A program made the translations under genes and the position numbers. Below, piece by piece: positions 23,279 to 34,173 of a stretch of DNA of 64,000 bases. Each line of letters begins with the position of its first letter. Position 1 is the stretch's first letter. The notes below the pieces were generated by a model. The model was not told the DNA's origin. It saw nothing but the letters and a program-made list of their open reading frames with translations, and ran no database searches. This stretch comes from Dactylorhiza incarnata (taxonomy: Eukaryota > Streptophyta > Magnoliopsida > Asparagales > Orchidaceae): NCBI GenBank assembly GCA_033032865.1, contig JAWHQI010000068.1:4154001-4218000 (forward strand), given 5' to 3'.

Positions 23279-23722
23279 TCACGCCCTAGGTCACGCCCGT
23301 GACCTAGGGCGTGTAAGTTGCTGTTTCCAGTTAAGCTGCTGCCAACATAATTCAGAAGATCTGGTCAGACACGCCCAAAGTACACGGCCGTGACACACAA
23401 GTCACGCCCGTGACACGCAAGCCACGCCCGTGACCAGCCCGTGAACAGCTCAGATTCGACCAGCTGACCACCAAATTGGTCACGCCACTGTTACACGGGC
23501 GTGCTTCCAGTCATTCCCGTGACTGCCACGTCAGCCAGCCGCCAGCGCCCATGATCGCCGCCAGCGCCCATGACCCGAGCTAACTACTGAAATGGTCACG
23601 CCCTCAGTCACGGGCGTGACCCATCAAATCACGTCAGAATCGTGCGCCGAACCTGATCCAAGCCGCAGAATTGATTAAACAATGTCACGCCCCTAGTCAC
23701 GGGTGTGACTGAGGGCGTGACC
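23279..23722 (+). repeat. GTCACGCCCGTGAC palindrome array (B 5' LTR)
   Basis: About a dozen copies of GTCACGCCCGTGAC, GGTCACGCC and GTCACGGGCGTGAC are ended 15 bp before the TATA box. The 3' LTR array is at 32151-32607. The motif is the one used by A. Confidence 0.95.
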
Positions 23723-23737
23723 GAGGCAGAAAAATTT

Positions 23738-23747
23738 CTATAAATTG
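23738..23747 (+). promoter_or_regulatory. Element B LTR TATA box
   Basis: CTATAAATTG directly follows the palindrome array and is repeated at 32623-32632 in the 3' LTR. Confidence 0.65.
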
Positions 23748-24783
23748 AAATGGCCTCCAAGCTTTCCCAATTCAGTTTTTGGAGAGAGAACTAGTGCTAC
23801 TACTCTATTTTCAGTAATTTTCATGTCATTTTATTCTCTTTCTCTCTCTTATTTCAATGCATTTCCTTTTCTAGTTTTCATATGAATGTTGTAATGCCTT
23901 TGTAATTTCCTTTTATAGTGTATTACTAATGCTTAGTAGGCTTTCCATGCAAATGTAATCTCAGTTGAACTTTTGTTTAATAAAAATTGTATGTTTTTGT
24001 TCTCTTAAAATCTTCATCATTTCTCTCTTCTACCCCTCCACCATGAGTAACTAAATCCTCATAGTACTCGATATTGATGATCTGAGGATGAGTTGATCAA
24101 GTTATGATCCTTTAGTCTTCTTTCACTTTCTAAAGTGTTGGGCCTTAGATTTACTCTTAATTAAAATTTAGTGGAGCTATACTATCGATATATAATCCCC
24201 ACCTTTGCTTCCATTCTTGGCTAGCCGAGAGGCCGATAGTCTGAAGTGAGCACTTAAGAGTAAAGAGAGTTACACACATTTCTCGAGAGAGAATGACGTA
24301 AATCTCCTGGATTGGAGTCAAACCCAATAGCGGGGTTCACCACTTAAAGCGAGTTTTAGGTATTCAAATACGGGACGAGAGTTCGGTCGGATTTTCCTAA
24401 ACTCAGTTGGGCATATCTTCGAGAGAAGCATGTTCAAACTATAGGAACCCCCACGGTCAAGCTACCCTTACTTTATTAAGTTTTAAGTTTGCTTTTGAAT
24501 TTTGATCAACTTAAGCCGAAGTAAGTCAAGATCGAGTGCTATTTCTTAATCATCGTTTAGCCGTACTTTTATCCAGCTTTTATTTCAACTTAGCAGACAA
24601 AACCTTCCAAAAAATTATTAAGATAAAATAATAGTAATTCGTTTGAGTATAAGTAATCAACGGTTCTCGGATTTTAATACGACACTTGTGTTCCTATACT
24701 ACAGTTCGATAGGTATACTTGCCTTCTCGGATTGCTAGTTCGGATTTCATTTCGTGCAAGCGGAATTTTAATCACCAAGTTTT

Positions 24784-24801
24784 TGGCGGCGTTGTCGGGG
24801 A
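24784..24801 (+). other. Element B primer-binding site (tRNA-Asp, two mismatches)
   Basis: TGGCGGCGTTGTCGGGGA differs at two bases from the perfect tRNA-Asp complement seen in A. It starts 7 bp after the LTR. Confidence 0.85.
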
Positions 24802-24954
24802 CTCGCATTTTGTTGATATTTTGAAAGAACGAATCTATTACTTTTATCACCTCTTTTTTCTCTCCTCTTTCTTGAAAAACAAAATTAATTCAAAAAAAAA
24901 GAGAGACCTTTTTCGAATTTCTCAATCTTATTTTCCCTTCTCTCTTTCTAGTTT

Positions 24955-25860
24955 ATGACCCGAGCGAATCCGTCAGAACTTGTAGACTTGGACCAAGAAC
25001 TTGAGCGTACTCTTCAGAGAAAATCGCAAGTTCAAGATCCTACATTCCAAGAAATGGCTGAGGATTCGGAGTCGGTTGTTAATATGGGCGAACCTAACCA
25101 AAATGAAGTCCGCAACATGGTTGCGGCCCCTGAATGGACTATGTCCCATTATGCAAGGCCTAACCTGGAAGGGACGGAAACTAGTATAGTCCGCCCTGCC
25201 ATAAATAATAATAATTTCGAACTAAAGCCAAGCATAATTCACATGGTGCAGCAATACGTGCAGTTCGACGGATTACAAGATGAAGATCCGAATGCACATA
25301 TTGCTAGCTTCCTTGAAATCTGTGACACCTTCAAAATAAATGGTGTTACGGATGATGCAATTAAGCTAAGACTCTTCCCATTTTCTTTAAGAACAAAGGC
25401 TAAGCAGTGGTTGTCAATTATACCTAGAGGTTCTATCACCACTTGGGCCCAGTTAACTGAAAAATTTCTAACTAAGTATTTTCCACCTGCGAAAACTGCT
25501 AGAAATGATATTTCTTCTTTTTGCCAAATAGATTCTGAAACGCTATATGATACCTGGGAAAGGTATAAAGAATTCTTAAGACGTTGCCCTCATCACGCTC
25601 TGCCTGTATGGTTACAAGTGCAGACGTTTTATAACGGGCTAAATCAACATACTAAGCAAATGATAGACGCCGCTTCCGGTGGTACCTTAAATAACAAAGC
25701 CCCGGAAGCCGCTCTTGAACTATTTGAGGATATGGCCATGAACACCTATCAGTGGAATGTGCCAAGATCCCGCCCAAACAAACCTGCAGGTATGTACGAA
25801 GTGGATAACGTCTCCCAGCTGGCACTACAAGTGGAAATGCTTAGCAAAAAGATATCTTAA
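24955..25860 (+). pseudogene. gag: Element B Gag (capsid part), ends at in-frame stop
   Basis: The start is ATG 24955 (MTRANPSELVDLDQELE), about 150 bp after the PBS. Residues 80-240 carry the retrotransposon Gag fold signature: IHMVQQYVQFDGLQDEDPNA, LRLFPFSLRTKAKQWL, TEKFLTKYFPP, then TLYDTWERYKEFLRRCPHH. TAA at 25858-25860 ends it, but the same frame continues without a gap into the next segment. The protein would form the particle that packages the RNA. Strong match to Athila/gypsy Gag. Confidence 0.92.
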
Positions 25861-27927
25861 ATGAATGCTCCTTCCGCACCTCAGGTTTGGGAATTCGCAA
25901 AAGCCACCTCCGAACAAGCTGATTACGTAGGCAATAGAAATGCTTATAATAATTATTCTGCTTCTAATTTTCATGCACCTGGTTTTCAATTACCGAATAA
26001 TTATAATCCTGCGCTGCGTAATCACCCGAACTTTTCTTGGAGTAATCCTTCAAACACAACTCGCCCGCCTCTACAAAATGAATTTACACCACCTCCACCC
26101 CCTGTTAACTTTCAAAAACCTCCATCTTTTGAGGAGATGTTTTCAAAATATATAAGTACGAACGAAGCAACCGTCCGGAACTTAGCCGGATCCGTTAAAA
26201 ATCTAGAAAACCAAATCGGGCAGCTCGCCAAAATAATATCCGAGCGACCGCCCGGGACTCTTTCCACTAACACCGAGCCCAACCCGAAAGAGCAAGCGAA
26301 AGCTGTAACTCTTCGGAGTGGGAAGCAAGTATCCGGTCCGGTTAGCGAAGAGCCCGAGGCAAGATCCGCCCCTATTTTAAAAACACCACTCACTCAAACA
26401 GATTTTATCACTCCACCTCATATTTTCAAAAACAACCCCGCCCCGCCTTATCCATCTCAACTCAACAAGGAAAAATTAGATGATCAATATCATCGCTTCC
26501 TGGAAATGTTTAAGCAAATACACATCAATTTGCCCTTCCATGAAGCGATATCACAAATGCCCAAGTACGCTAAGTACCTGAAGGATCTTCTAACTAATAA
26601 GAAAAAGCTAGAAAATCTATCGCACGTAACTTTAAATGCTGAGTGTTCCGCCGTCCTAACAAATAAATTACCGAAAAAGGCTAACGATCCGGGTAGTTTT
26701 TCTATCCCGTGCCTCTTTGGTGATCTATTTGTAAAGAACGCGTTGGCCGACTTAGGAGCAAGCATCAACTTAATGCCATTCTCCTTGTTTAAGAAGTTAG
26801 GAGTGGGCACCCTTAGCCCCACACATATGAGTATACAACTAGCAGATAGGACGATAAAATATCCGCTGGGAATTATGGAGGACGTGCTCGTAAAAGTAGA
26901 CAAATTCATCTTCCCGGTGGATTTTGTCATTTTGGACATTGAAGAGGATGTCGAGGTTCCCCTAATCCTTGGCCGCCCCTTCCTTGCCACCTCCCGTGCT
27001 ATCATTGATGTGAGTAATGGTAAGCTATTCCTCCGAGTTGGAGATGATGAAGTAACCTTCTCCATAACACCCTCTATGAAAAATACCCTAGAAAATGATG
27101 ATTCGTGTTTTTTCTTAGATGTGTTAAGTGAAGACCCTTCTTTTTGTATTTCTGAAAATGGTTCTTCTTCTTTTTGTTCATCTTCAAACACCTCCACTGA
27201 AATATTACAAGAAATGAAAATGGCCATTGCTCCCGCCCCCTCAAATTTTCAAATTAGATCAAAAAATTTTGAAGAAATTACTTTTGAAAAAGAAAAGTCT
27301 TTCAAATCTTCATACGAGGAACCTCCCACTTTAGAACTTAAAGAACTACCGAATCATTTAAAATATGAATTTTTAGATAAAGACTCTAAGTTACCAGTAA
27401 TAGTGTCGGCCCATTTAAGTGGATCTGAAAATGCCAAATTGCTAAAAGTTTTACAAAAACACCGCCAAGCAATTGCTTGGCAGATTTCTGATATTAAGGG
27501 CATAAGTCCATCTTTCTGCATGCACAAAATTCTAATGGAAGATAATTCACAAAATTCTATTCAACCTCAACGCCGATTAAACCCAAACATGAAAGAAGTA
27601 GTAAAGGGTGAGGTCGTGAAATTATTAGACGCAGGAATTATCTATCCAATTTCAGATAGCAAATGGGTAAGCCCCGTTCAAGTAGTTCCTAAAAAGGGAG
27701 GTATCACGGTAGTGTTAAATGATAATAATGACTTAATCCCAACACGGACGGTGACTGGGTGGCGTATGTGTATTGATTATCGCAAATTGAACGACGCCAC
27801 CCGCAAGGACCATTTCCCCTTGCCATTCATCGATCAAATCTTAGAACGATTATCCGGCCATAGCTTTTATTGTTTTCTCGATGGTCTCTCGGGCTACTTC
27901 CAAATTCCCATCTCGCCCGAGGACTAG
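25861..27927 (+). pseudogene. pol: Element B Gag C-terminus, protease and N-terminal RT
   Basis: This segment is in frame with Gag. It starts with an Asn/Pro-rich Gag tail (RNHPNFSWSNPSN); where Athila-type proteins usually have a zinc knuckle (CX2CX3HX4C) the Cys residues are absent. The aspartic protease follows near residues 275-400 (ALADLGASINLMP and LILGRPFLATSRAIIDV). From about residue 575 comes RT: LLDAGIIYPISDSKWVSPVQ, MCIDYRKLNDATRKDHFPLP, FLDGLSGYFQIPI. It ends at TAG 27925-27927, in RT just before the conserved [10 protein letters not shown] stretch. Confidence 0.92.
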
Positions 27928-29739
27928 GAGAAAACGACGTTTACTTGTCCTTTCGGCACCTTCGCCTATCGAAGAATGCCGTTTGGCTTATGTAATGCGC
28001 CGACAACATTTCAACGGTGTATGTTGGCCATTTTTGACAAGTACGTAGAAAGTATTATGGAGGTATTTATGGACGACTTTTCCGTGTTTGGTGATTCCTT
28101 CGATTTTTGTTTAGAAAATTTAGAAAAAGTGTTAGAACGGTGTGAGGAGACCAATCTCGCCCTGAATTGGGAAAAATGTCATTTCATGGTACGGGAGGGA
28201 TTGGTTTTAGGTCATAAGATATCAGCAAGAGGAATTGAGGTCGATGAAGCAAAAATAGAAGTGATCGAAAAACTGCCACCGCCAACCAACGTTAAGGCCA
28301 TAAGAAGCTTTCTAGGACATGCCGGTTTTTACCGGCGGTTTATAAAAGATTTTTCGAAAATTACCAAACCACTCACTCATCTTTTAGAAAAAGACACTCC
28401 ATTTATTTTTGATGATACATGCTTATCTGCTTTTCAATTAATCAAAAATAAGCTAATAAATGCGCCAATTATGATAGCTCCAATCTGGGACCTTCCATTC
28501 GAAATCATGTGCGATGCAAGTAGCTTTGCGGTGGGAGCCGTTTTAGGACAACGTATATCTAAAAACTTCCACCCTATTTTCTACGCAAGTAAAACACTTA
28601 CATCCGCGCAAGCGAACTATACCACAACGGAGAAAGAATTATTAGCAGTTATTTTTGCATTCGACAAATTTCGACCTTATATTACGCTTTCAAAAATTAT
28701 TGTTTTTACGGACCACTCGGCCCTCAAATATTTACTTTCTAAACCGGATGCCAAACCACGCTTACTTCGCTGGGTCTTACTCCTCCAGGAGTTCGACTTG
28801 GAAATTCGAGATAAAAAGTGGGCTGAGAATTTGGCCGCGGACCATCTTTCACGATTAGATAACCCATTTATTGAAGATTTAAATGAACAAACTTTTAATG
28901 ATTATTTTCCCGACGAGAAGTTATTATCAATCAACACTACTCCTTCTCCTTGGTTTGCAAACTTCGCCAACTACTTAGTAGCTCGAGTCCTCCCAAAAGA
29001 ATATTCCTATCAGCAAAAGAAGAAATTCTTCTCTGACCTGAAGAATTATTTTTGGGAGGACCAGTATCTGTTTCGAGTTTGTGCAGACCAAGTAGTAAGG
29101 AGATGTGTTTCTTTCGAAGAAGGACAAAATATTTTCAAACACTTACACGAAGGACCGACTGGTGGGCACTATCAAGCCAATCGGACCGCTCACAAAGTAC
29201 TTAGTGCAGGCTTTTATTGGCCTAGCCTTTTTAAAGATGCCCAATCTTTTGTGAGACGGTGCGATAGCTGCCAACGGACCGGAAATATCTCAAATAAAAA
29301 TGAAATGTTGCAAAATTATTTCCTCGAGTGCGAAGTTTTCGACCTTTGGGGAATTGATTTTGTAGGTCCTCTTCCTTCTAGCCATGGTAATAAATACATT
29401 TTAGTTGCGGTAGACTACGTGTCTCGATGGGCAGAGGCCCAAGCTCTTCCTACCAATGACTCCCGAGTCGTTATTATTTTCTTAAAAAAATTATTTTCTC
29501 GATTCGGTACTCCTAGGGACATCGTTAGCGACAGGGGTTCGCACTTTTGTAACGCACAATTTGCAAAAACACTTTTAAAATATGGCGTTACACATAAGCT
29601 TTCAACTGCTTACCACCCCCAAACTAACGGCCAGGTCGAGGTAGTGAATAGAGAAATCAAACGTATTTTAGAAAAAACTGTTTCCACCTCACGTAAGGAC
29701 TGGTCACATAAATTAGACGATGCTCTATGGGCTTACTGA
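27928..29739 (+). pseudogene. pol: Element B RT (catalytic), RNase H and integrase
   Basis: The same frame continues after the TAG. RT carries [16 protein letters not shown] and the catalytic [11 protein letters not shown] (two Asp intact). RNase H shows [28 protein letters not shown] and [12 protein letters not shown]. Integrase has the zinc-binding HEGPTGGHY...CDSCQR and the DDE core: [44 protein letters not shown] at 29737-29739 interrupts it. All catalytic residues I can check are present, so damage is limited to nonsense changes. The lineage is Athila-like gypsy. Confidence 0.95.
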
Positions 29740-30234
29740 ACAGCGTACAAGACTGCCATCGGTTGTACACCGTATCGGTTAGTATATGGGAAATCGTGCC
29801 ATTTACCGGTCGAATTAGAACATCGTGCTTTCTGGGCCCTTAAATTTTTATATTTTGATCCCCACTCCACCGCCGATCTTCGAAAATTCCAACTCAACGA
29901 ACTCGATGAGTGGCGCTCCAATGCGTATGAAAATAATAAATTATATAAGGAATGAACGAAATGCTTTCACGATAAAAATTTAAGGCACCCGAAAACATTT
30001 AAACCAGGCGACCAAGTATTACTTTATAATTCTCGTCTACGTTTATTTCCTGGAAAATTAAAATCTAGATGGTCAGGTCCTTTTAATGTAAAGGAAGCTT
30101 ATCCGTATGGAACTGTTTTGATATCACACCCAGATAAGGGTGATTTCAAGGTTAATGGGCATCGTCTAAAACTTTATTTTTCTGGTGACAATGTTGACAT
30201 GGACAGTGAAAAACTTCTTTTGTCTGGACTGTAA
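29740..30234 (+). pseudogene. pol: Element B integrase C-terminal part
   Basis: The same frame reads [20 protein letters not shown], a TGA at 29953-29955, then FKPGDQVLLYNSRLRLFPGK, KSRWSGPFNV and VNGHRLKLYF, the typical end of gypsy integrase, closing with TAA at 30232-30234. The region binds DNA and aids target joining in intact relatives. Including this segment, one frame of 1,760 codons spans 24955-30234 with four internal stops and no frameshift. Confidence 0.9.
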
Positions 30235-31970
30235 TAATTTGGATTAACTTTTGAACTATATTCTTTTAGTCGAGCTCAAATGACATTAAATAGAGGGCGC
30301 TCTTGGGAGGCAACCCAAGGTTTTTAAAATTTGTTGTTTTAATTTTTCTTTGGCCCTGGGCGGCTCCGATACTCTCTACTTCGGGGATCGCCTGCTTCAG
30401 CATTGCTGGTTTCAAGAAAAAATCAAGATAATATTTCATGAAGATTCAAAGCGCCAACAAGGGGGAGCGACATCACACATCCTTTCAAGCCCATAAATCC
30501 AGGGAAGTGCCTGTTTCAGTTTTTTAGTTTGAATTTCTTTTCTTAGTTACCCCTTCCTTCACTCTCCTTTTCCATTGAGGACAATGTCTATCGTAAGCTT
30601 GGGGGAGAATGTCTTCTTTTCTTTTGTTTTAGTAGTCTAAATTAGATTTTGGTAAAATCAATAGTACCCCTTGCTTTATGTTTTGTTTTTCCCAAAATAT
30701 TTTATATAGCCTTAGTTAATTTCAAAATTTCTAATCCTACTTTTAATTATGTTTCACAAGTAAATTGTTGACTCATGTAGTGTTCTAATTCTAGGTAGCA
30801 TGTTAATCTGAAAAGTTTTTTTCTAAAATCTTGTACTTTCCTTATCGTTTTCTCTTTTATCTTCTTTACTTTCGTAAAAAATTCTTCATCCACTATTTTC
30901 CTCTTCATTTTTAGATATATTTTGCAGGGTTAACTTTTGATTTGTGTAGTAAATGTGAATAATCCTAGACGCTTATTATTCTTATTTTCAGGATAAGTTC
31001 ATTAGTCTTTATTTAATATCTAGGGCTTACTTTTTGAAATCCTTCAAAACTCATGCTTTAAATAAATTTAGAGAGCAATGAAAATGATTTAGGCCATTTT
31101 TGTTTTAAGTTTGAGCCTTCATGCCAACCCTTAAAAAGAAACCCATTGTTAGCCTCTTTTGAGCCTTTTCCCGTGTTTTATTGTCACCTCCACTTATCAA
31201 ATTTTTCACCAAAGCCAAAATTTCCAAACCTATTTGAATCACACTAACACTTTGAGTTTTATTTAAATTTCTAAAAGAGTGTGATTGGTTTATTGCATGG
31301 AGAGCTTCAAAGAAAAGAATTTGCTCAAAAAGGAGATATTTTAAGCATATTTGTATTAGTTATCTTTGCCAAAATTTCAAAAAAAAAATGGCTATGAAAG
31401 AGAAAGAAAGAAAATATGCTATATGCTTATAATGAAGGATTGCCTCTTATCATTCATATCGGAAATTTTATAAAACTCATGTTTATGGTTTAGTGTGATT
31501 ATAGCAATCACTTTTATCTTCGATTCCCATTCCAAATCATATGCCTAAACCAAACATTTCGGTCCTAATAAAGTCCTCTTGATTCATGCTCCTAAATTTG
31601 CTTTAGCTAAGTAAAGAAGAAAAGTAGAATAGTTAAGTCTTGGGTATGAATTTAGATCCTTGTTCTTAGAATGATATAATTATAATTTGTCTCTTAGGGT
31701 TTAGTAACAATTCAATGCACTATCTCACTTGTTACTTTGCTCAATTTTATTTTAAAACTTTTTAGTTAAAATTTTGGATGATTAATTTTTGTTAGTAAAG
31801 GGTATAAAAATTAAGCTTAAATAAAGTACTTATTTTAGGTTTCCTTTTCACTATTCTCCCTACTTGGAATTTCGCAAGGTACTCGTGTTTAGCATAATTA
31901 AATCTTTTTGATTAGTCATTTTATTTTATTAGCTAAAGCATATTTCTTTGCTTGGGGACAAGCAAAGTGT
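30235..31970 (+). other. Element B 3' non-coding region with internal PPT-like copy
   Basis: No envelope-like or other ORF is seen. At 30294-30318 is GGGCGCTCTTGGGAGGCAACCC, the hairpin motif that follows pol in such elements. At 30574-30611 ATTGAGGACAATG is followed by GTAAGCTTGGGGGAGAATG, an internal copy of the PPT. The rest is AT-rich. Confidence 0.75.
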
Positions 31971-31985
31971 AAGCTTGGGGGAATT
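31971..31985 (+). other. Element B terminal polypurine tract
   Basis: AAGCTTGGGGGAATT abuts the 3' LTR; TTGGGGACAAG lies just upstream, echoing the internal copy near 30575. Confidence 0.85.
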
Positions 31986-33662
31986 TGATAATGCTAAATC
32001 TAGTTAGTTTAATTAGGTTATTTTTTAGGTTATTTACTCTTACTTTTTGCTTATTGTTGTTTACCTAAATGCAATTTTGGTTCATTTTCCTATTTTTAGT
32101 GCTAACTTAAGTTTTCTGAATTTTCAGGTCAAAAATGCAAAATTTCCTAAGTCACACCCTAGGTCACGCCCGTGACCTAGGGCGTGTAAGTTGCTGTTTC
32201 CAGTTAAGCTGCTGCCAACATAATTCAGAAGATCTGGTCAGACACGCCCAAAGTACACGGCCGTGACACACAAGTCACGCCCGTGACACGCAAGCCACGC
32301 CCGTGACCAGCCCGTGAACAGCTCAGATTCGACCAGCTGACCACCGAATTGGTCACGCCACTGTTACACGGGCGTGCTTCCAGTCACGCCCGTGACTGCC
32401 ACGTCAGCCAGCCGCCAGCGCCCATGATCTCCGCCAGCGCCCATGACCCGAGCTAACCACCGAAATGGTCATGCCCTCAGTCACGGGCGTGACCTAGGGC
32501 GTGACCCATCAAATCACGTCAGAATCGTGCGCCGAACCTGATCCAAGCCGCAGAATTGATTAAACAATGTCACGCTCCTAGTCACGGGCGTGACTGAGGG
32601 CGTGACCGAGGCAGAAAAATTTCTATAAATTGAAATGACCTCCAAGCTTTCCCAATTCAGTTTTTGGAGAGAGAACTAGTGCTACTACTCTATTTTCAGT
32701 AATTTTCATGTCATTTTATTCTCTTTCTCTCTCTTATTTCAATGCATTTCCTTTTCTAGTTTTCATATGAATGTTGTAATGCCTTTGTAATTTCCTTTTA
32801 TAGTGTATTACTAATGCTTAGTAGGCTTTCCATGCAAATGTAATCTCAGTTGAACTTTTGTTTAATAAAAATTGTATGTTTTTATTCTCTTAAAATCTTC
32901 ATCATTTCTCTCTCCTACCCCTCCACCATGAGTAACTAAATCCTCATAGTACTCGATCTTGATGATCTGAGGATGAGTTGATCAAGTTATGATCCTTTAG
33001 TCTTCTTTCACTTTCTAAAGTGTTGGGCCTTAGATTTACTCTTAATTAAAATTTAGTGGAGCTATACTATCGATATATAATCCCCACCTTTGCTTTCATT
33101 CTTGGCTAGCCGAGAGGCCGATAGTCTGAAGTGAGCACTTAAGAGTAAAGAGAGTTACACACATTTCTCGAGAGAGAATGACGTAAATCTCCTGGATTGG
33201 AGTCAAACCCAATAGCGGGGTTCACCACTTAAAGCGAGTTTTAGGTATTCGAATACGGGATGAGAGTTCGGTCGGCTTTTCCTAAACTCAGTTGGGCATA
33301 TCTTCGAGAGAAGCATGTTCAAACTATAGGAACCCCCACGGTCAAGCTACCCTTACTTTATTAAGTTTTAAGTTTGCTTTTGAATTTTGATCAACTTAAG
33401 CCGAAGTAAGTCAAGATCGAGTGCTATTTCTTAATCATCGTTTAGCCGTACTTTTATCCAGCTTTTATTTCAACTTAGCAGACAAAACCTTCCAAAAAAT
33501 TATTAAGATAAAATAATAGTAATTCGTTTGAGTATAAGTAATCAACGGTTCTCGGATTTTAATACGACACTTGTGTTCCTATACTACAGTTCGATAGGTA
33601 TACTTGCCTTCTCGGATTGCTAGTTCGGATTTCATTTCGTGCAAGCGGAATTTTAATCACCA
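31986..33662 (+). repeat. Element B 3' LTR
   Basis: The LTR begins TGATAATGCT, ends TAATCACCA, and is followed by CCAAG. It is nearly identical to the 5' LTR. It has an extra CTAGGGCGTGAC-type 12-bp unit near 32493. Confidence 0.95.
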
Positions 33663-33942
33663 CCAAGCGAAGCATTGCATAGCGGCATTGCATAGGAGTA
33701 GTTATAGTTGTTTTTTTTCGTTATTTTTCACAATCCAAATCGCCCGTTTCCGCATCCATCTGACGTAAAGGACTTCAATCTCAAGTCCTTCCTTAAAAGT
33801 AAGCTCCACCTTACTGTGTTCCTTCGAGATTCGATACTCGGGGATTACTCCTCGTTTTATATTACTTGAACGATCGGTACACTGCCGTTTCGTGCCGCAG
33901 TCTAGCTACCGCCTATAGCGGTGTGCGAGATTTGAGCCATCA
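33663..33942 (+). repeat. Element D 5' LTR, right part
   Basis: D LTR sequence resumes after B (CCAAGCGAAGCATTGCATAG) and ends GAGCCATCA. It matches 38726-39001 of the 3' LTR closely. Confidence 0.95.
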
Positions 33943-33948
33943 AGTTTT

Positions 33949-33966
33949 TGGCGCCGTTGCCGGGAA
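33949..33966 (+). other. Element D primer-binding site (tRNA-Asp)
   Basis: TGGCGCCGTTGCCGGGAA differs by one base from the tRNA-Asp complement and starts 7 bp after the LTR end. Confidence 0.85.
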
Positions 33967-34173
33967 CACGGTCGTGTGAGTTTTCTGGAGAGGGAGAGCT
34001 GTAAGATAAAAAGCCCTTTTCCCTTTGTTTATACTATTTCTTTTGTTTATTTTTGCGTTAAAATTTGATATTTCTATTTCATTTCTTCCTTTAGCTAGTT
34101 TCGGCTTTTCTATAGCAGGAGTTCATTCAATTCTGGTTGCGTGTAGTTTTATTTTGCAAGGAATTGTTGATTT

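Larger units (their letters stand above)
23113..24777 (+). repeat. Element B 5' LTR
   Basis: The LTR begins TGATAATGCT and ends TAATCACCA. The palindrome array is at 23279-23722, TATA box CTATAAATTG at 23738-23747, and the U5 is similar to that of A (CCATGAGTAACTAAA, CTCAGTTGG, CCCACGGTCAAG). It lacks a 12-bp segment of the array that is present in the 3' LTR. Confidence 0.95.
23113..33662 (+). mobile_element. Element B: Athila-like gypsy element with nearly intact gag-pol
   Basis: LTRs of 1,665 and 1,677 bp flank an interior of about 7.2 kb. The 5-bp target duplication CCAAG is perfect (23108-23112, 33663-33667), and removing B restores the D LTR exactly as in the D 3' LTR. PBS, a single gag-pol frame, PPT and all enzymatic domains are present. 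There are four in-frame stops and no envelope ORF. By hand comparison the LTRs differ at about 15-17 sites plus one 12-bp indel, so it is recent. Confidence 0.97.

Noticed and set aside
26490..27227. 245-codon minus-strand frame
   Set aside because: It is antisense to the B protease region, with composition typical of a shadow frame.
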